A DNA stretch of 5,816 nt from positions 1 to 5,816 of the forward strand of contig CALAAN010000335.1 of the NCBI GenBank assembly GCA_937884915.1, given 5' to 3'. This document shows, one piece after another, positions 1-5,816 of this stretch (the stretch's first letter is position 1; each line of letters starts with the position of its first letter). Under the pieces are notes generated by a model. That model was not told the origin of the DNA, ran no database searches, and was given only the letters and a program-made list of their open reading frames with translations. Both the position numbers and the translations under genes were made by a program. The DNA comes from an uncultured Oscillibacter sp. (GTDB lineage Bacteria; Bacillota; Clostridia; Oscillospirales; Oscillospiraceae).

Positions 1-322
1 CGCCGGCATCTACATGACCGCGATGGGCGAAGCCGGCATGAAGCAGTGCGCAAGGCTCTGCCTTTCCAAGGCGCATTATCTTGCCTCGGAGCTTGAAAAG
101 ATCGGCTGCAAGCTGAAGTACACCGGCGAATTCTTCCACGAGTTCGTCACCGAGACGGCCTGCCCCAACTGCCGCAAGAAGATCCTCGACGCGCTGGCGG
201 AGAAGAACATTCTCGGCGGCGCAGAAGTCGACGGCGGCATTCTGTGGTGCGTCACGGAGCTCGTCAGCAAAGAAAAGCTCGATGAAGTTGTCGCGATCGT
301 GAAGGAGGTGCTCGGCAAATGA
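1..322 (+). CDS. gcvPA: Glycine dehydrogenase (decarboxylating) subunit 1, C-terminal end (partial)
   Basis: This is the last 106 residues of the alpha half of the split P-protein of the glycine cleavage system; the reading frame is open to the left edge (first full codon at base 2), so the ATG at 14 is internal. Family knowledge: GcvPA and GcvPB together form the PLP enzyme that decarboxylates glycine and passes the aminomethyl group to lipoyl-GcvH in the cytoplasm. Seen here: the small-domain pattern of the family, with a helix rich in KAHYLASEL, a FFHEFV strand, then NILGGAEV and a WCVTEL segment followed by a terminal amphipathic helix. The stop codon overlaps the start of gcvPB (ATGA), and gcvPB is its obligate partner, which makes the call firm. 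Unusual detail: a CPNC motif (codons about 164 to 175) where relatives, as I recall them, lack a cysteine pair. The PLP lysine is carried by GcvPB, not by this subunit. Confidence 0.93.
   Translation, partial: AGIYMTAMGEAGMKQCARLCLSKAHYLASELEKIGCKLKYTGEFFHEFVTETACPNCRKKILDALAEKNILGGAEVDGGILWCVTELVSKEKLDEVVAIVKEVLGK
302..308 (+). promoter_or_regulatory. Strong ribosome binding site for gcvPB
   Basis: AAGGAGG lies 10 bases before the ATG at 319, inside the last codons of gcvPA. It is a near-perfect anti-16S match and fixes the gcvPB start at the ATGA overlap. An independent strong site plus a stop/start overlap suggests that the two subunits, needed in equal amounts, are made by coupled translation. 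Confidence 0.85.
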
Positions 323-1746
323 AACTGATTTTCCAGCAGGGCGCAGAAGGCCATTGCCTGCATCTTCTCCCCGCCTGCGACGTTCCGGAGTACAAGCTCT
401 CCACCGAGCGCACGACTGCGCTCCGTCTGCCGCACGTGAGTGAAAACGAGCTGACGCGTCACTATACCGCCCTTTGCAAGCGCATTCACGGCGTGAACGA
501 CGGCTTCTATCCGCTCGGCTCGTGCACGATGAAGTATAACCCGAAGATCGACGAAGATATGGCCGCGCTTCCCGGCTTCACGCAGCTGCACCCCTTACAG
601 CCCGTGGAGACCGTACAGGGCGCTCTGGAGGCGCTGCACGTGCTCGGCGCCGAGCTCGGCGAGGTCTTCGGCATGGACGCCGTCACCTTCCAGCCCGCTG
701 CGGGCGCGCACGGTGAGTTTACGGGCGTGCTTCTCATTAAGGCGTACCACACCGACCGCGGAGACACCGCCAGAACGAAGATCATCGTTCCGGACTCTGC
801 CCACGGCACCAACCCGGCGACGGCTGCGATGTGCGGCTATCAGGTCGTGAACATCCCCTCCGGCTCCGACGGCTGCGTCGATCTGGACGCGCTGCGCAAG
901 GCGGTCGGCCCCGACACCGCGGGCCTCATGCTCACGAACCCCAACACCGTCGGCATTTTCGACAAGAACATTCTCGAGATCACGAAGATCGTCCACGAAG
1001 CCGGCGGCCTTTGCTACTATGACGGCGCGAACCTGAACGCGGTCATGGGCGTCGTCCGTCCGGGCGATATGGGCTTTGACTGCATCCACTCGAACCTGCA
1101 CAAGACGTTTGCCACGCCGCACGGCGGCGGCGGTCCCGGCGCAGGCGCGGTCGGCTGCAAGGAATTCCTCAAAAAGTACATGCCCGGCCCGCTGGTCGTT
1201 GAAAAGGACGGCAAATACGGCTTCGAGTATCCTGAAAAGTCCATCGGCCGCGTGAAAATGTTCTACGGCAACTTCGACGTCGTCGTGCGCGCACTGACTT
1301 ACGTGCTTACGCTCGGCAAGTCCGGCATCCGCGAGGCGGCGATGAACGCTGTGCTGAACGCGAACTATATGCGCGCAAAGCTCAAGGACACCTTCACCAT
1401 GGCGTATGACGAGATCTGCATGCACGAGTTCGTCATGTCGCTCGTCGATCTCCACAAGGAGACGGGCGTCTCCGCGCTCGACCTTGCCAAGGGCATGCTC
1501 GACTTCGGCCTGCACCCGCCCACGATGTACTTCCCGCTCATCATCCACGAGGCGCTGATGATCGAACCCTGCGAGACCGAGAGCAAGGAGACCATGGACG
1601 AGGTCTGCGACATCTACTGCAAGCTCTTCGAACTCGCGCACTCCGATCCCGAGGCGCTCCACACCGCTCCCCACTCCACGCCCGTCCGCCGTCTCGACGA
1701 AGTCGGCGCGGCGCGCAACATGGTTTTACGTTATCAGTTTGCATGA
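319..1746 (+). CDS. gcvPB: Glycine dehydrogenase (decarboxylating) subunit 2 (PLP subunit)
   Basis: A 475-residue beta half of the split P-protein, close to the usual 480 to 490 for the family, so complete. It carries the PLP site of the glycine decarboxylase. Seen: YPLGSCTMKYNP at residues 64-75, DSAHGTNPA at 159-167, YDGAN at 234-238, and the Schiff-base lysine K262 in NLHKTF, followed by the glycine-rich TPHGGGGPG stretch. These are hallmark motifs of GcvP. The reaction is glycine plus lipoyl-GcvH to CO2 and aminomethyl-dihydrolipoyl-GcvH. The start at 319 is supported by AAGGAGG at 302-308 and by the ATGA overlap with gcvPA. Its own stop overlaps the lplA start in the same way. No frameshift or missing key residue is apparent. 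The long open frame opposite it on the minus strand (595-1674) is a GC-bias shadow. Confidence 0.97.
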   Translation: MKLIFQQGAEGHCLHLLPACDVPEYKLSTERTTALRLPHVSENELTRHYTALCKRIHGVNDGFYPLGSCTMKYNPKIDEDMAALPGFTQLHPLQPVETVQGALEALHVLGAELGEVFGMDAVTFQPAAGAHGEFTGVLLIKAYHTDRGDTARTKIIVPDSAHGTNPATAAMCGYQVVNIPSGSDGCVDLDALRKAVGPDTAGLMLTNPNTVGIFDKNILEITKIVHEAGGLCYYDGANLNAVMGVVRPGDMGFDCIHSNLHKTFATPHGGGGPGAGAVGCKEFLKKYMPGPLVVEKDGKYGFEYPEKSIGRVKMFYGNFDVVVRALTYVLTLGKSGIREAAMNAVLNANYMRAKLKDTFTMAYDEICMHEFVMSLVDLHKETGVSALDLAKGMLDFGLHPPTMYFPLIIHEALMIEPCETESKETMDEVCDIYCKLFELAHSDPEALHTAPHSTPVRRLDEVGAARNMVLRYQFA

Positions 1747-2729
1747 TCCAGAAATTACAGTATTTTATCGGTGCCTGCACCGACCCGCACCGCAATCTGG
1801 CGCTTGAAGAGTATCTGACCGATACCGTCGGCGCGGACACCTGCATTCTCTACCTCTGGCAGAATAAGCACACGGTCGTCATCGGCCGCAACCAGAACGC
1901 GTGGCAGGAATGCCGCACGACCGAGCTCGAGCATGACGGCGGGACGCTCGCCCGCCGTCTCTCCGGCGGCGGCGCGGTTTACCACGATCTGGGGAACCTC
2001 AACTTTACATTTTCGCTTCGCACGCAGGACTATGACCTGCGCCGCCAGCAGAGCGTGATCGTCGAAGCCTGCCGTAGTCTCGGCATTCCGGCGGAAATTT
2101 CGGGCCGGAACGACATTCTGACGAACGGCTGCAAATTCTCCGGCAATTCGTTCTACTCCCACGCGGGCTGTTCGTTCCACAACGGGACGCTGCTCGTGAA
2201 TGTCGACATGGCAAACCTTGGCAAGTACCTTACGCCGTCGAAGACGAAGCTCGAGAGCAAGGGCGTCGCGTCCGTGCGCTCGCGCGTCATCAACCTGACG
2301 GAACTCAAGCCTGATCTCACGATCGACGGCATGGCGCAAGCCATGGTCAAGGCGCTTGAGACCGTCTACGGCCTCAAGGCAGAAGAGCTCCACGAGGAGG
2401 ACTTCAACGCCGCCGAGATCGAGCGCCGCTATCAGCGCTTCCACAGCTACGACTGGGTGTACGGCAAGAGCGTGCCGTGCTCGTTCTCCTGCGCCAAGCG
2501 CTTTTCGTGGGGCGAGGTCACGATCGAGCTTGCCGTCGAAAACGGCTGCGTCGCCGATGCCGCCGTCTGGTCCGACGCGATGGACGCGGAGTTCGCCGCG
2601 CCGCTTGCGCAGGCGCTGCGCGGCTGCCGCTTCGCCGTCGACGCGCTCTGCGAGCGCGTGCAGTCGGCGGGGGAGTGCCGCGACTATTCAGGCAACCTCT
2701 GCGCGCTGCTGCGCGAGCAGGACATCTGA
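1743..2729 (+). CDS. lplA: Lipoate-protein ligase A
   Basis: A 328-residue cytoplasmic enzyme, similar in length to E. coli LplA (about 337). Family knowledge: it activates free lipoate with ATP to lipoyl-AMP and transfers it to a lysine of lipoyl-domain proteins. Seen: the catalytic domain with RRLSGGGAVYHDLGN at 71-85 (lipoate/AMP binding), GRNDI at 121-125, and KFSGNSF at 131-137, where K131 corresponds to the conserved ligase lysine. HNGTLL (146-151) and SVRSRV (177-182) follow. Residues about 245-328 resemble the C-terminal accessory domain that many LplA proteins carry (GEVTIEL, then a basic/hydrophobic tail). The ATG overlaps the gcvPB stop (ATGA), and no Shine-Dalgarno is visible ahead of it, so expression probably relies on translational coupling. 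Its position inside a gcv operon suggests GcvH as its main substrate (inference). LipM/LipL-type octanoyl or amido transferases share the fold, but the accessory domain favours LplA. Confidence 0.94.
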   Translation: MIQKLQYFIGACTDPHRNLALEEYLTDTVGADTCILYLWQNKHTVVIGRNQNAWQECRTTELEHDGGTLARRLSGGGAVYHDLGNLNFTFSLRTQDYDLRRQQSVIVEACRSLGIPAEISGRNDILTNGCKFSGNSFYSHAGCSFHNGTLLVNVDMANLGKYLTPSKTKLESKGVASVRSRVINLTELKPDLTIDGMAQAMVKALETVYGLKAEELHEEDFNAAEIERRYQRFHSYDWVYGKSVPCSFSCAKRFSWGEVTIELAVENGCVADAAVWSDAMDAEFAAPLAQALRGCRFAVDALCERVQSAGECRDYSGNLCALLREQDI

Positions 2730-2746
2730 ACATCTCTACCAATCAC

Positions 2747-2776
2747 GCAATGCCGCCGAAAAGTCGGCGGCATTGC
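2747..2776 (+). other. Perfect 13-bp hairpin between lplA and lpdA, no T-tract
   Basis: The arms 2747-2759 and 2764-2776 are exactly complementary (13 bp, GC-rich core) around a 4-base loop AAAG. The 69-base gap between lplA and lpdA consists mostly of this element. On the plus strand it is followed by TCTCAAAAAGG, and on the minus strand by GTGATTGG, so neither side gives a U-run and a canonical intrinsic terminator is not supported. It lies 18 bases after the lplA stop and 22 bases before the lpdA start. Possible roles are partial attenuation, RNase processing, or protection of the upstream transcript 3' end; these are inferences. Confidence 0.8.
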
Positions 2777-2783
2777 TCTCAAA

Positions 2784-2791
2784 AAGGAAAG
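2784..2791 (+). promoter_or_regulatory. Ribosome binding site of lpdA
   Basis: AAGGAAAG sits 7 bases before the ATG at 2799 and just 7 bases after the hairpin, so it remains single-stranded when the hairpin folds. It supports the chosen start, whose first residues lead straight into the FAD-binding strand. Confidence 0.75.
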
Positions 2792-2798
2792 AACTACT

Positions 2799-4178
2799 AT
2801 GGCTCATTATGAACTCATCGTCATCGGCGCGGGCCCCGGCGGCTACGAGGCCGCGCTCCATGCGGCCAAGCTCGGCAAGAAGGTTGCCGTCGTCGAAAAG
2901 CGCGAGGCGGGCGGCACCTGCTTAAACCGCGGCTGCATCCCGACGAAAACGCTGCTGCACTCTTCTCAGATCTTCCACGACGCCAGGCACGGCGCGCACG
3001 TCGGTATCCACACCGACGACATCCGCGCCGACATGGGTGAGATCTTCGCCTACAAGCGCGAAATTTCGCAGAAGCTGTCCTCCGGCATCGAATCGCTCTT
3101 CAAGACCGCGAAGATCGACTTTCTGCGCGGCACGGCGCTCATCACCGCGCCCGGCGCAGTCCGCGTGACGGATGCCGAGGGCAACGCCGCCGACTACACC
3201 TGCGACGATATTCTCATCGCCACGGGCTCCGTCCCATCCCGCCCGCCGATCCCCGGCCTCGAGCTCGCGATGACCTCTGACGAACTACTTGAGGGCTGCG
3301 ACCACCTGTACCGCTCCATCGTCATCATCGGCGGCGGCGTCATCGGCATCGAGTTTGCGACGTTCTACGCCGACCTCGGCTGCGAGGTGACCGTCATCGA
3401 AGGCATGGACCGACTGCTGCCCAACATGGACAAAGAGCTCGGCCAGAACCTCGCGCTCATCCTCAAAAAGCAGGGCGTGAAGGTCTTCACGAACGCAATG
3501 GTCCAGAGCGTCGAGAAGGCGGGCGAGGACGTCGCCGTTAACTTCACCTGCAAGGAAAAGAACGAGACCGTCTCCGGCGAGGCCGTGCTCTGCGCCATCG
3601 GTCGCCGCCCGTACTGCGACGGACTGTTCGCGGATGGCCTCAGCGTCGAGATGAACCGCCGCAGCATCGCCGTGAATGAGCGCTACGAAACAAGCATCCC
3701 CCACATCTACGCCATCGGCGATGTCTCGGCCAAAATTCAGCTCGCCCACGTCGCGACCGCGCAGGGCATCGCCTGCGTCGACATGCTCTGCGGCAAAGAA
3801 AATCACACGTCCATGTCCGTCGTGCCGAGCTGCATCTACTGCCGTCCGGAGATCGCGGTCGTCGGCATGACCGAAGCCGAGGCCAAGGAGGCGGGGATGC
3901 CCGTCAAGGTCGGCAAGCACGTCATGTTCGACAACGCCAAGACGCTTATCGCCGACCCGGGCCGCTGCTTTATGAAGTTCGTCGCAAACGTCGAAACGCG
4001 CGAGCTTCTCGGCGCGCAGCTCATGTGCGAGCATTCGAGCGACATGATCGGCGGCGTCTCGCAGGCGCTCGCCAACCACATGACGGTCGATCAGTTCCTG
4101 CTGGCCATGCGCCCGCACCCCTCGTTTGAAGAGGCGATGACCGCCGCACTCGAGGACCTTGCGCAGAAGCTCGGCTGA
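2799..4178 (+). CDS. lpdA: Dihydrolipoyl dehydrogenase (L-protein/E3)
   Basis: A 459-residue flavoprotein, typical length for E3. It reoxidises dihydrolipoyl groups, here most likely on GcvH, with reduction of NAD+ to NADH, in the cytoplasm. Seen in order: FAD-binding GAGPGG at 10-15; the redox-active disulfide in GGTCLNRGCIPTK, C41 and C46; ATGSVPSRP near 143-151; the NAD-binding GGGVIG at 178-183 with acidic E201 at the end of the second strand, as expected for NAD rather than NADP; the second FAD motif AIGDV around G307-D308; and a C-terminal dimerisation domain with H440-P and E445, the His-Glu base pair of the family. The usual HAHP reads RPHP, so the first histidine is replaced but the catalytic one is kept. 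There is no N-terminal lipoyl domain. The gene is last in the gcv operon. Other E3-dependent complexes could share it. Confidence 0.95.
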   Translation: MAHYELIVIGAGPGGYEAALHAAKLGKKVAVVEKREAGGTCLNRGCIPTKTLLHSSQIFHDARHGAHVGIHTDDIRADMGEIFAYKREISQKLSSGIESLFKTAKIDFLRGTALITAPGAVRVTDAEGNAADYTCDDILIATGSVPSRPPIPGLELAMTSDELLEGCDHLYRSIVIIGGGVIGIEFATFYADLGCEVTVIEGMDRLLPNMDKELGQNLALILKKQGVKVFTNAMVQSVEKAGEDVAVNFTCKEKNETVSGEAVLCAIGRRPYCDGLFADGLSVEMNRRSIAVNERYETSIPHIYAIGDVSAKIQLAHVATAQGIACVDMLCGKENHTSMSVVPSCIYCRPEIAVVGMTEAEAKEAGMPVKVGKHVMFDNAKTLIADPGRCFMKFVANVETRELLGAQLMCEHSSDMIGGVSQALANHMTVDQFLLAMRPHPSFEEAMTAALEDLAQKLG

Positions 4179-4288
4179 GCGGCAGCATCGTCGCGCAGGT
4201 CATCCGCGGCCTCGGCTGGGTCTGCCCGCCGCTCATCGGCGCGGCCATTGGACTTACCCTGCACTTTTTGTGCGGGAGCAGAGCCAAG
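4178..4288 (+). other. Hydrophobic coding-like stretch after lpdA, status unknown
   Basis: Read from base 4178, 37 codons give a peptide with a putative membrane segment (WVCPPLIGAAIGLTLHFL) followed by basic residues. The first 23 codons all end in G or C and match the codon style of the flanking genes, which is coding-like. There is no ATG, GTG or TTG ahead of the hydrophobic part (CTG at 4175 is the only near start), no Shine-Dalgarno was seen, and the frame runs on through the terminator without a stop. A single-base shift would bring in the TGA at 4290-4292. It could be the relic of a small membrane protein gene joined here by deletion, or only a chance frame in GC-rich DNA. I do not recognise a family. 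Confidence 0.25.
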
Positions 4289-4308
4289 ATGAAAACCTCT
4301 TACAACAG

Positions 4309-4342
4309 AAAAGCCGTCCGGTCGATGACCGGACGGCTTTTT
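4309..4342. terminator. Bidirectional intrinsic terminator between convergent operons
   Basis: The arms 4309-4323 and 4327-4341 form a perfect 15-bp stem with a 3-base loop GAT (or 14 bp with a 5-base loop). The plus-strand side ends in TTTTT (4338-4342) and the minus-strand side in TTTT then CTGTT, so it can stop transcription from lpdA and from the opposite OCD-family gene, whose stop codon is 11 bases away. The plus-strand direction looks stronger. Confidence 0.93.
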
Positions 4343-4353
4343 ATCTGCTTTTC

Positions 4354-5373
4354 TTACAGCTCGATACGGCTGCCCCTGCCGCTCTTTTCCGCGGCGTTCA
4401 ACAGCGCCGCGGCGCTTGCGATATCCTGGAGCGCGATGCCCGTGGAGTCGAAAACGGTGATCTCGTCCGCACCCGTGCGGCCGGGCTTCGTCCCCGCGAT
4501 GACGTCGCCGATCTCGGCGGCGATGGCGGAGAGGGAACCGTCCTTGTGCGGGATCTCGCACTCGCCGACGGACAGGCACTGCGCCTCGTCATCGGCAAAG
4601 GCCTTGGCTGTGCGGAAAATCTTGCTCTCAATCTCCTGCTTGCCGGACATGTCCGCGCCCACGCAGCTGATGTGCGTGCCCGGGCGCACCCACTCCGCGC
4701 GCAGGAACGGCTCGCGCGCGGGCGTAGCGGTCAGGATGATGTCGCTCGCCTTGACGGCGGTCTCAATATCGCTGGCCTCGATCTTCGCGGTCAGCGCCTT
4801 TCCGCTGTCCGATAAGAGCTTTTTCACCTCTTCGGTGACGGCGGGAAGCACGCTTGCCGCCTTTTGGGCGGCGTTGTGGGGATTGACGAGGCAGACCTGC
4901 TCGATCTGCGGCATCAAATAGAGCGTGCAGGCGATGAGGTACGGCGCGAGCGCGCCGCTGCCCGCCATCGTGAGCACCTTGGAATCCGGACGGGCGAGGT
5001 ACTTGGCGCCGATGGCGCCCGCCGCGCCGGTGCGGAAATGCGTGATGGGGCCGGCATTCAAAAGCGCCTTCGGCGCGCCGGTCTTGAGGTCGAAGAGAAG
5101 CGACGTGCCGTACAGCGCGGGCAGTCCCTTGTCGGGGTTCGCGCCGAACCACGACACGACCTTGAGCCCGTAGAAGCCCAGCCCGTCGAGATTGCCGGAC
5201 TTGATGTCAAGGTCAGCCTCACCCGTGATAAAATCATGACACACGATCGGCCAGGTCGAGGCCTGCCCCCGACTCTTTTCAAGATACGCCTGCTCCACGG
5301 CGTCGATGGCCATGGGGACGGTCAGCAGGGATTCAATGTCTTCGCCATTGAGGACGGTCATTTTGCTCATCAT
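4354..5373 (-). CDS. Ornithine cyclodeaminase/mu-crystallin family protein
   Basis: A 339-residue cytoplasmic NAD(P)-dependent enzyme of the OCD/mu-crystallin superfamily, which includes ornithine cyclodeaminase, archaeal alanine dehydrogenase and ketimine reductases. Seen (numbered from the ATG at 5373): K71 in GLKVVSW; FDLKTGAPKALLNAG (94-108); R114 in FRTGAAGAIGAKYLAR; a Rossmann motif AGSGALAPY (137-145); and VRPGTHISCVGAD ending in D241, then GKQEIES. K71, R114 and D241 correspond to catalytic or substrate residues K69, R112 and D228 of Pseudomonas putida OCD. The arginine near position 45 that helps bind ornithine is not evident (WPIVCHDF instead), and the usual Gln of GxGxQA is Leu. 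Ornithine as substrate is therefore doubtful. The start at 5373 (or 5370) is chosen because AAGGGGG lies 8 bases ahead; an in-frame ATG at 5406 would overlap the upstream gene by 20 bases. It is probably cotranscribed with the aminotransferase. Confidence 0.9.
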   Translation of the reverse strand: MMSKMTVLNGEDIESLLTVPMAIDAVEQAYLEKSRGQASTWPIVCHDFITGEADLDIKSGNLDGLGFYGLKVVSWFGANPDKGLPALYGTSLLFDLKTGAPKALLNAGPITHFRTGAAGAIGAKYLARPDSKVLTMAGSGALAPYLIACTLYLMPQIEQVCLVNPHNAAQKAASVLPAVTEEVKKLLSDSGKALTAKIEASDIETAVKASDIILTATPAREPFLRAEWVRPGTHISCVGADMSGKQEIESKIFRTAKAFADDEAQCLSVGECEIPHKDGSLSAIAAEIGDVIAGTKPGRTGADEITVFDSTGIALQDIASAAALLNAAEKSGRGSRIEL

Positions 5374-5380
5374 GGCAGCG

Positions 5381-5388
5381 TCCCCCTT
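5381..5388 (-). promoter_or_regulatory. Ribosome binding site deciding the OCD-family start
   Basis: On the minus strand AAGGGGGA follows from the TAA stop of the aminotransferase gene and precedes ATGATG by about 8 bases. It supports a start at 5373 (or 5370) over the upstream ATG at 5406, which would place this site inside the coding sequence. Confidence 0.7.
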
Positions 5389-5816
5389 ATTTGAGCGTCG
5401 CGGCAAACTTCGTCACCGCGGCGAGGCCGTCTTTGAGCGTGTCGACATCGCAGGCGTAGCCGACGCGCATGCTGTGGGGCTGCTCGAAGCAGTCGCCCGG
5501 CGTGACGAACGCGCCGGTCTCGTGGTACATGCGCTTGCAGAACTCGTAGGAGGGGATGTCGAAATCGTAGTAGACGAGCGCGGTCGTGCCGGCTTTGGGC
5601 TTGGTGTAGAAAAAGTGCGGGTTCTCCTTGATCCAGTCATCGAGGATGGCGAGGTTCTCGCGCACGATGCGCTGGTTGCGCTTGAGCATCACATCGCTGT
5701 GGCGCAGGGCGACGGAGGCGATGGCATCGTCGAACATGCCGCAGCTGATCAAGTTATAGTCGCGGTGCGACAGGAACACCTTGCGCGCCTCCTCGTCGTG
5801 CGTGGCGATCCAGCCC
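5387..5816 (-). CDS. Class I/II PLP-dependent aminotransferase, C-terminal part (partial)
   Basis: The last 142 residues of a fold-type I aminotransferase; the frame is open to the right edge, so the GTG at 5779 is internal. Seen: GWIATHDEE at the edge, the segment that in this family directly follows the PLP-lysine loop (SxxxxxPGLRxGW), so the lysine lies just outside the window. Then come a long helix (SDVMLKRNQRIVRENL), the small-domain strand TTALVYYDF, a PGDCFEQP loop, and MRVGYACD, whose arginine (codon 5465-5467) should bind the substrate alpha-carboxylate. The gene ends 13 bases before the OCD-family start, with the downstream ribosome site abutting its stop, which indicates one operon. 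Substrate is unknown: databases often label such proteins aspartate aminotransferase, but the specificity loops are not visible here. Confidence 0.9.
   Translation of the reverse strand, partial: GWIATHDEEARKVFLSHRDYNLISCGMFDDAIASVALRHSDVMLKRNQRIVRENLAILDDWIKENPHFFYTKPKAGTTALVYYDFDIPSYEFCKRMYHETGAFVTPGDCFEQPHSMRVGYACDVDTLKDGLAAVTKFAATLK

Noticed and set aside
595..1674. A 359-codon open frame on the minus strand opposite gcvPB
   Set aside because: Low-complexity R/V/A/H/D-rich product with no recognisable motif, exactly antisense to a gene with all GcvPB hallmarks. It is expected from GC-rich third positions.
1755..2444. A 229-codon open frame on the minus strand opposite lplA
   Set aside because: Shadow of the ligase gene; no motif, no ribosome site, and its sense partner has full LplA signatures.
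2356..2925. Plus-strand open frames crossing the lplA/lpdA gap (also 2477-2812)
   Set aside because: Arg/Ser/Ala-rich out-of-frame translations of lplA and lpdA; no start context or family similarity.
3285..4118. A 277-codon open frame on the minus strand opposite lpdA
   Set aside because: Composition is again that of an antisense shadow (A/D/H/V-rich) and there is no family motif; the plus strand is clearly lpdA.
4176..4292. Possible readthrough or recoding of the lpdA TGA stop
   Set aside because: The protein already ends at the normal E3 C-terminus after the H440/E445 pair. The in-frame extension to 4290 is an A/S/R-rich stretch without features, and no selenocysteine-like element was evident.
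5374..5406. ATG at 5406 as the start of the OCD-family gene
   Set aside because: It would add 11 poorly conserved-looking residues, overlap the upstream gene by 20 bases and swallow the AAGGGGG ribosome site, which is correctly spaced for the ATG at 5373.

Overview
This window looks like ordinary chromosomal DNA from a GC-rich anaerobic member of the Bacillota, perhaps an Oscillospiraceae-like gut Clostridium. The lineage is inferred from three things: the glycine dehydrogenase is split into two subunits (GcvPA and GcvPB), Shine-Dalgarno sites are strong, and codons strongly favour G or C at the third position. No RNA gene, CRISPR array, insertion sequence, phage gene or integration site was seen.

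The left part (1 to about 4180, plus strand) is the 3' portion of a glycine cleavage operon. It holds the end of gcvPA, complete gcvPB, a lipoate-protein ligase (lplA) and dihydrolipoyl dehydrogenase (lpdA). gcvPA/gcvPB and gcvPB/lplA each overlap by ATGA, which suggests translational coupling. A 69-base gap containing a perfect 13-bp hairpin without a T-tract separates lplA from lpdA. Together the genes supply the P-protein (glycine decarboxylation onto lipoyl-GcvH), the enzyme that can attach lipoate to GcvH, and the L-protein that reoxidises dihydrolipoyl-GcvH with NAD+. gcvT and gcvH are not in the window and would be expected upstream.

The region between the two gene clusters (4179 to 4353) holds a short hydrophobic coding-like stretch of unknown status. 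It ends with a strong intrinsic terminator that can serve both strands and separates the convergent transcription units.

The right part (4354 to 5816, minus strand) is the end of a second operon. A class I/II PLP-dependent aminotransferase (C-terminal part only) is followed after 13 bases by an ornithine cyclodeaminase/mu-crystallin family enzyme. The pair probably acts on an amino acid or its keto/imino form, but the substrate cannot be read from the sequence.

No clearly novel biological system is visible. The points most worth a second look are the hydrophobic fragment after lpdA, the atypical active-site surroundings of the OCD-family enzyme with its paired aminotransferase, and the internal operon hairpin.
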